The notes below the pieces were generated by a model. The model saw nothing but the letters and a program-made list of their open reading frames with translations. It was not told where the DNA came from and searched no databases. Shown in pieces: positions 58,901 through 64,000 of a stretch of 64,000 nt of DNA (position 1 is its first letter; every line of letters begins with the position of its first letter). The position numbers were made by a program, and so were the translations under genes. The DNA is from Cantharellus purpuraceus (lineage: Eukaryota; Basidiomycota; Agaricomycetes; Cantharellales; Hydnaceae). Where the stretch lies: assembly GCA_025174535.1 (NCBI GenBank), contig JALBUN010000001.1, forward strand, positions 806,001 to 870,000. The letters run 5' to 3'.

Positions 58901-60420
58901 AAAAGTTTGGGGATTTTTTATTAAGGGATGAGGAGGAGGTGATTTTCGATTTTATTTTGTGAGCCATCCTTTCGTTCTATGGGGGTGGCTACTACTCAAA
59001 AAGGGAGGTATTATGATGATTTTCATTCGTCATAAACCTCAAGTCAAATGGGTAAAAACTCCTTTCTCTATAAAAAGTTTTTCCCTATGACATCACTTAT
59101 TATCAGTATCCATATCATTTCTTTTATCATATGTTTCAATCTTACTAAAAGGCATTCTTATCATGTGATTGTCAAATTGTATATTAGCTACAACTGTGTA
59201 CGAGTATCTATCATCGGATTCACTATTCTTAATCCCTTCCAAGCTGCAAACAAACAGCTTGTGTCAATTTTCTGTCGTTCCTGGAATAAATCCTAAACGA
59301 CCTATTCGATTTGAAATATTTTGCAAATCCCATTAGGATATTGCATCATCTATAGCTATCTCAAATTACGAACGATTTGGATCATTAAATCCATTTCTAT
59401 TAAGCAAACACTTTTTTGAAGTGTTGCTATTCCCATTTCTGCTCAAATATTTTTCAGAAGTCCCAGTTCTTAACAGAATATTCTGATATTTGGTAACATC
59501 ACTCTACTAAACAACACCTCTCCATCGACCCCGCATATATCTGTATCCTTGCAGTAACTGCTCCTCTATTCAAAATTTATTGCGCCACCATCTCTCACCT
59601 TCATTTCACATTCACCCACATACACCTGCAATCTACCCCTCCCTCATCTTTTCCTAACAATCTCCGAGTCTATTGTAACTATCAACAGGACAACTGGGCT
59701 GATCTACTTCTGATTGCAGAGTTTGCCTACAACAATGCTCTGAACACGACTACCAGCATCTCTCCATTCTTTGCTAATAAAAGCTACCACCTGAACATCT
59801 CCATCCACCTGGAGAAGGAACTCACCTCCACCAAAGCCCGCCAATTCATAACCGACCTCAACCAACTACACCAACATCTCTGAGAAACCATCTCTGATGC
59901 TCAGAAACAATACCAAGTCTCTGTGGACCGACACCACATTCCAGCTCCAGACCTGCAAATCGGAGACAAAGTATTCATCAAGGCTGAACACTTCCAGACC
60001 ACCCGTCCATTGAAGAAACTCTCTGAGAAATACTTAGGTCCTTATGAGGTCATTGCTTGTGCAGGCAGCAGGTCCTTCACCCTCCGCCTTCTGGACCACT
60101 TCCGAGCAGTTCACCCGGTCTTCCATATATCAATGCTCAAACCTGCTACTACAAACAAGATCTCTGGTCACACACAACCTCCACCTCCTCCGATCATCAT
60201 CGAAGGAGATAACGAATATGAGATATCTGAGATCCTGGACTTGAAGATCGATCGTTGATACAAGTGCAAGCTCCAGTACCTAGTCAAATGGACTGGATAT
60301 GAAGGCACCGATGAAGAGTCCTCATGGATCTCTGCGTCTGAACTCAATCATGCATCTGAATCCATCTCCAATTTTCACTCCGCTTATCCAGACAAACCTG
60401 GCCCTCTTATGAATCTTTAA
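55932..60420 (+). pseudogene. pol: Pol of the chromovirus: protease, RT, RNase H, integrase, chromodomain
   Basis: Aspartic protease ALIDSGSTHCF near 56,085. Reverse transcriptase from about 56,700 ([35 protein letters not shown], and the active site [12 protein letters not shown] near 57,190). RNase H near 57,600 (LLETDASDYALAMIL). Integrase has a zinc-finger area near 58,290, PWNSISMDFIEKLPPS, TSDRGLEF and QMERMNQSLEQYL, then continues at 59,665 with NWADLLLIAEFAYNNAL. The chromodomain is near 60,215-60,330 (YEISEILDLKIDR ... LQYLVKWTGYEGT ... ESSWI). In-frame stops are at 57010, 57073, 57259, 57502, 57771, 57834, 57930, 58095, 58230, 58353, 58377, 59881 and 60256. Frame changes occur near 56,680 and 57,680. 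The integrase is split by a solo LTR; the frame after it agrees with removal of 838 bp. It cannot be functional. Confidence 0.92.
58827..59659. mobile_element. Solo LTR of another element, inserted in the integrase
   Basis: The 833-bp insert starts TGTCAAGAAT and ends TTCCTAACA (TGT...ACA), flanked by the direct repeat ATCTC (58822-58826 and 59660-59664). Integrase sequence stops and resumes exactly at these points. A TATA-like CTATAAAAAG lies near 59,069. There is no coding sequence. Orientation is not fixed by sequence; the TATA suggests plus. Confidence 0.88.
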
Positions 60421-60638
60421 GTTCCATTACTGATGAAGTATATGATTTCGCATGATCATTTCATTACAAAGTCACAAAGGAAATTACAAGTCTACCCCAA
60501 ACTCCGAAAGAATCTCACTCTGCCCCATTTTTCTCCGCTCCGAAATATTACAATCAAAATCAAAATCATTTTTCAAGTTATACATTGCATTTCCTTTTTC
60601 CCTTCTTGTCTACCTCAGGCTCCGTCTCTGACTCATCA

Positions 60639-62330
60639 TCACTCTCTACAATCTTTCTCACCCCCCATGTCTGAATCCTCATCCAAGGGGGCCATGAACT
60701 TCCGCAGCCGATGCAACTCAGCCGTCCACCGACCCTCCAGAACCTCCTTCCATTTCATCATCTTCACCAACTCCACTAACAACCCCTCAGTCCGTCGGAG
60801 GTGCTCCGACTGAAGGTTAACCAGCCAGATAAGCTGGGCCATGGTACTGTTGGGTGCAAAGACATGCCCCGTACCTGCACCAGTCATTGCTCCTTCTGAT
60901 CCGACACCACTACCCCCAGCTGCCACAGCGCCTGTCTCCATCCACCGCTTTTTGGTTGGACGACCTTCTGATTCTTTCTCCACCCCTCCTTGTACCACTA
61001 GTTGGGGCTTGAACTTTCCATCGATCCTACACCCTCCTTTCTGACCCCGACAACGATTGCAGGACCGAAGGTGGCAAGTTGGGCCGGTAGGCCACACACA
61101 CTCCATGCCCATGTCACAACACAAGTCGCAACTTACACTGGGCCCGCCGAATGGCTCCATCGGAGCCAGAGCCTTGGGTGGTCCACTCCTTCTCGACGTG
61201 GCCTCCAAGTGCTCCCTCTCCTCCTCCTTGTCCTGCTGTTCCACTGCCGCCTTCTCCATCTTGTGCTTGTGAAGCTGGATCGCTGACCTAGTGACATGCA
61301 GCTCCTTCTTACAAGTCGCCAACACACGATTCTCTGCTTTGCACCATATGATCCTCCGATCCACCTCCCGCTTCTCCATATCAGCACTTGGGTGCACCTT
61401 CAATGAAAAAACTGCAACCTTGAGGTCCTTCTTGGTGGTAGCAGCATAGAGCTCCGCCCTTTTGTGAGCTTTGACTGTGGCTACCCAAGCCATCTCCTTG
61501 TAGCAATTCGAGGTCGGATCTGGCTCCATATCCATCCTGACATCCACACCCACCTTGGGCTCTGCATTTGCGTCGAGCTCCATATTGGCATCAGGATCTG
61601 CCTCCACCTCTGCCCTCTCCGCCTCTGCCACGTCATCTTCCTCAGCTGCACCCACCGCAAATAATGGCTGTGACCGCAGACGTAACGGCGAGTCCACCGT
61701 AGGGACAGTTGTCGGACGGGTTGACTCTGTCTGTGTAATCGAGATAATGGCGACCTTGGGGGTCCCTGCCTGTATTGGCACACTTGGACTCCCTGAGTGA
61801 CTAGTTGCCCCTGCCCCAGTCACCTCCTCCTCTACCTCCATGGCGGCTTCTAGCTCATGCACCTGCTCTTCCACTTCCTTCAGTCTTGTGGCCTCCATCA
61901 CGGCCGCAAGCTCCTTGACCCTGTGGGCTCGCTCAGCTTTCACTTCTCCTTCCGTCTCCACTCCTCCTCCTCCTCCTTCCATCTCCGCTCCTCCTCCTCC
62001 TCCTTCCATCTCTGCTCCTCCTCCTCCTCCTTCTGTCTCCTCCTCCTCCTTCCATCTCTGCTCCTCCTGCTCCTCCTCCTTCCGTCTCTGCTCCTGCTCC
62101 TGCTCCTTCCATCTCCGCTCCTGCTCCTCCTTCCGTCTCCGTTCCACTTCCTCCTCCTTCCGTCTCCGCTCCTCTTCCTCTTCCTTCCATCGGGCCAAGA
62201 GCAACTGCTCGAGCTCGGCCACGCTCATGTTTGCCAAAGGATTTGACATCATTGAGGATAAGACCTCAATCATGCCCCTACTTTTATATGTCTCCAGACT
62301 CCCAGTATAACTCCAACTGTGCCCAACCAT
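60639..62330 (-). CDS. Antisense ORF of the chromovirus: coiled coil plus Zn2Cys6-like cluster
   Basis: An uninterrupted 563-codon frame on the strand opposite gag-pol, between the chromodomain and the 3' LTR; its ATG is 57 bp from the LTR. Residues 45-100 are a highly charged coil (ERRRKEEEVERRRKEEQERR). A Gly/Glu repeat follows (AEMEGGGGG). A second coil around 290-400 contains ELYAATTKKDLKVAVFSLK. A cysteine cluster near residue 412 reads CDLCCDMGMEC then SCNRCRGQKGGC, that is C-x2-C-x6-C, 12 residues, C-x2-C-x6-C. The C terminus has a leucine-rich helix (MAQLIWLVNLQSEHLRRTEG). I know similar Cys-cluster hypothetical proteins as abundant in mushrooms and suspect they travel with Gypsy elements. 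No function is established. It is far better preserved than gag-pol. Confidence 0.72.
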   Translation of the reverse strand: MVGHSWSYTGSLETYKSRGMIEVLSSMMSNPLANMSVAELEQLLLARWKEEEEERRRKEEEVERRRKEEQERRWKEQEQEQRRKEEEQEEQRWKEEEETEGGGGGAEMEGGGGGAEMEGGGGGVETEGEVKAERAHRVKELAAVMEATRLKEVEEQVHELEAAMEVEEEVTGAGATSHSGSPSVPIQAGTPKVAIISITQTESTRPTTVPTVDSPLRLRSQPLFAVGAAEEDDVAEAERAEVEADPDANMELDANAEPKVGVDVRMDMEPDPTSNCYKEMAWVATVKAHKRAELYAATTKKDLKVAVFSLKVHPSADMEKREVDRRIIWCKAENRVLATCKKELHVTRSAIQLHKHKMEKAAVEQQDKEEEREHLEATSRRSGPPKALAPMEPFGGPSVSCDLCCDMGMECVWPTGPTCHLRSCNRCRGQKGGCRIDGKFKPQLVVQGGVEKESEGRPTKKRWMETGAVAAGGSGVGSEGAMTGAGTGHVFAPNSTMAQLIWLVNLQSEHLRRTEGLLVELVKMMKWKEVLEGRWTAELHRLRKFMAPLDEDSDMGGEKDCRE

Positions 62331-62387
62331 CTCACCTATTCAATCCATGGACATGAGACCTCGGGCTTGGCCTTAAATGGAGAATAC

Positions 62388-62902
62388 TGTTATGACTATA
62401 TTCATTAACACCCAGATCCCCGTCCGATCCACTCAGATCCCTGCGCATATGAAATCTATACTCTATTTGGAAATTGTCATGTCTCCATTTATCTGTCTGA
62501 TTGTCACCGCTGATCTCGCCCATCCATCTCCAGTTCCAATTGATGTATCAGCATCACCATAGGAACCCGGACATCTGTCCCCATTGGACTCGGACATACT
62601 CATGTAAGGCCATTGGCCTTGGAGACCCATCACTGGAGTAATTATCATTAGATTTCAAATATGTATTCAAGTTGCCTGACTGGGGACCTCATCCCCAGTT
62701 TGAATATCGAATCACACCTAGTTCCTAAGTCTGATCCTAACTATCTAAGTCGTACTCTGTCTCCAAAATCTCAGACACTGGTATTAGTGAGGGCACAGCA
62801 CATAAGCTGAAGCCAAGTCCGTTCCAACCCCCATGACATACCCTGACTCCCTCTCTGACTCCAACCCAACCTCCGACCCCCAATTGGACCTAGTGTGTAA
62901 CA
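62388..62902 (+). repeat. 3' LTR of the chromovirus
   Basis: 515 bp, same ends as the 5' LTR. A short purine-rich AAATGGAGAATA just before it may serve as polypurine tract. Its position 57 bp from the antisense ATG means it could act as promoter for that gene. Confidence 0.92.
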
Positions 62903-64000
62903 TCTGCTCAGACCAAGGTCCAAGAGCCAGATACCTTCTGTTTTGGAACCTGCAAAATTATGGTGTTAGGGAGAACTCTAAATCACCACAATTCCATGAA
63001 TGAACAGCTGAGAAGAATATCAAACCCTGCTGCAGCACAACTCCAGAAAGGATTTAATGTTTGTACTTTGGTTACAATCCTTTGTATTGGTCAATGCAGA
63101 CTATATGCAGAAAAGTAATATGTTTCTTAGCAGCAAGAAATGAATAAGACTTCCAGAGTCTAGAGTTCACAGATGCTTAGGGGTCCAGATATATCAAATT
63201 GAGGGGAATGCACTTAGAGGCTAAAGGAAGTAGGTGGATGAATCCAACTGTCCAACCAGTGGCACTCTGAAGCAGGTAACAGCAATGTGTGAAGTAGTCT
63301 AGCAACTGCTTCACATGTGTTCAAGCTTCTAATGCTCTGCAAAGGCAGTACACACTAGTAACTTAAACAAGAGCACTAATGGCAGGACTATTGACAGACA
63401 ATCTCACCCTGTAGATTCGTAGTCATGTGAGGCAGATACTACACTCACGCCCAAAGCAGGAATATCACTACTTTGAGTGCAATCTGTTATTATAAATGAT
63501 GTGATTAATCGCCTTGCTGGGGTGTAGTGACGAGTAGAAGTCGAATAGAAAATGGAGCAGTAATGGGAACACAATGTATGTGCAGTAGTGTGAGAGTCAA
63601 GCTTGAATAGTATCTTTGTGTGAAGTTTGGAGTGATTTGGATAATTCCTCGTCTGGATACAAGCTAATTCACCAGGTAGCAGGAATAGGTGATTCGATTT
63701 CAAGTAAATGCTTAATAAAAATGCAGCCAGTGATTTTATGACTTCGTAATTCGAGATTCGCGTGCGATATGCAATATTCTAATAGAATATGCAAAAGCTA
63801 ATAGAAATACGTGTTCATTCTGGAGTTATTCCAGATATGAATAGATTCAGACACACAGACAGAATATGTGAGAGATAATTACTCTATCTTTTTAAGTGCA
63901 TTACAGACGTGATTTATATATGATACTAAGTCCTATGAATGAATGAAGTCACTCGTGAATGTCCTGAGTCAATGATGGGATGGATGATGAGATGATGTTG
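62903..64000. other. Right flank: older gag remnant, then AT-rich sequence
   Basis: From 62,903 the older gag frame resumes (SAQTKVQEPDTF) for about 35 bp and then loses similarity. A new LTR-like start, TGTTTTGG at 62,937 or TGTTAGGGAG at 62,964, may mark a further insertion that runs off the window. The remaining kilobase is AT-rich and has no convincing gene. Confidence 0.5.

Larger units (their letters stand above)
54233..62902 (+). mobile_element. Ty3/Gypsy chromovirus, degenerate, flanked by TCTGC duplications
   Basis: An 8.67-kb element with two LTRs (54233-54759 and 62388-62902) starting TGTTATGAC and ending GTGTAACA. It is flanked by the 5-bp target duplication TCTGC (54228-54232 and 62903-62907). 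Internal order: gag with a CCHC knuckle, protease, reverse transcriptase, RNase H, integrase, chromodomain, then an antisense ORF. The chromodomain after integrase puts it among chromoviruses, and the apparent self-complementary primer site points to the Tf1/sushi group. By eye, the first 158 bp of the two LTRs differ at about 18 sites, 17 of them transitions. It is thus an old insertion. Gag-pol is riddled with stops and an 833-bp solo LTR sits in the integrase. Confidence 0.92.

Noticed and set aside
61840..62310. Plus-strand ORF rich in Ser/Pro/Cys near the 3' LTR
   Set aside because: Complement of the charged coiled-coil repeat of the antisense ORF; pure repeat translation.

Overview
This window is nuclear DNA from a filamentous basidiomycete, most likely a mushroom-forming Agaricomycete. 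The genes are split by many introns of about 45-65 bp with GT...AG ends, intergenic spaces are short, both strands are used, and there are no operons. The protein families fit too: a basidiomycete-type F-box/LRR protein, an Erg26 with the long internal insertion usual in this group, an SKN1/KRE6 glucan-synthesis protein, and a chromodomain Ty3/Gypsy element. I cannot name the species.

Left and centre (1-51 kb) is ordinary euchromatin with about 20 genes. In order they are: a broken cytochrome P450 (-), chaperonin CCT7 (+), a RAD5-type HIRAN/SNF2/RING repair ATPase (+), a small multipass membrane protein (+), a NOPCHAP1/DUF4598-like protein (-), a protein with two homeodomains (+), an intron-containing tRNA-Leu(AAG) (+), an unrecognised nuclear-type protein (-), an F-box protein (-), an SAM methyltransferase (-), a bHLH-zipper factor (-), a Rax1-like RGS membrane protein (-), a GNL1-type permuted GTPase (+), an Erg26 sterol dehydrogenase (+), a BSP-family metallopeptidase (+), a UBE2O-like E2 enzyme (-), an SKN1/KRE6 protein (-), an LRP1/C1D exosome cofactor (-), a TSC1/hamartin-like protein (+) and a casein kinase 1 of the HRR25 class (-). 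Most are housekeeping genes for protein folding, DNA damage tolerance, ribosome biogenesis, ergosterol, cell wall, TOR control and ubiquitin. Nothing suggests a single pathway cluster. About 5 kb (44.9-50.0 kb) between TSC1 and CK1 has no convincing gene.

Right end (53.3-64 kb) is a nest of retrotransposons. An old Gypsy element (LTR about 53.33-53.94 kb, gag fragments at 53.97-54.23 and 62.91-62.94 kb) was invaded in its gag by a second Gypsy chromovirus (54,233-62,902, 5-bp target duplication TCTGC). That chromovirus was in turn hit in its integrase by an 833-bp solo LTR (58,827-59,659, duplication ATCTC). The chromovirus gag-pol is dead: at least 12 in-frame TGA codons, many where the family has arginine (CGA to TGA), plus frameshifts. 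Yet a 563-codon open frame on the opposite strand, between chromodomain and 3' LTR, is intact. It carries a coiled coil and a Zn2Cys6-like cysteine cluster.

The observations I would follow first are this surviving antisense gene, the likely self-priming and A-AAA-AAA frameshift signals of the same element, and the double-homeodomain protein, whose two homeodomains carry an intron at the same codon and phase and are joined by a heptad-encoding minisatellite.
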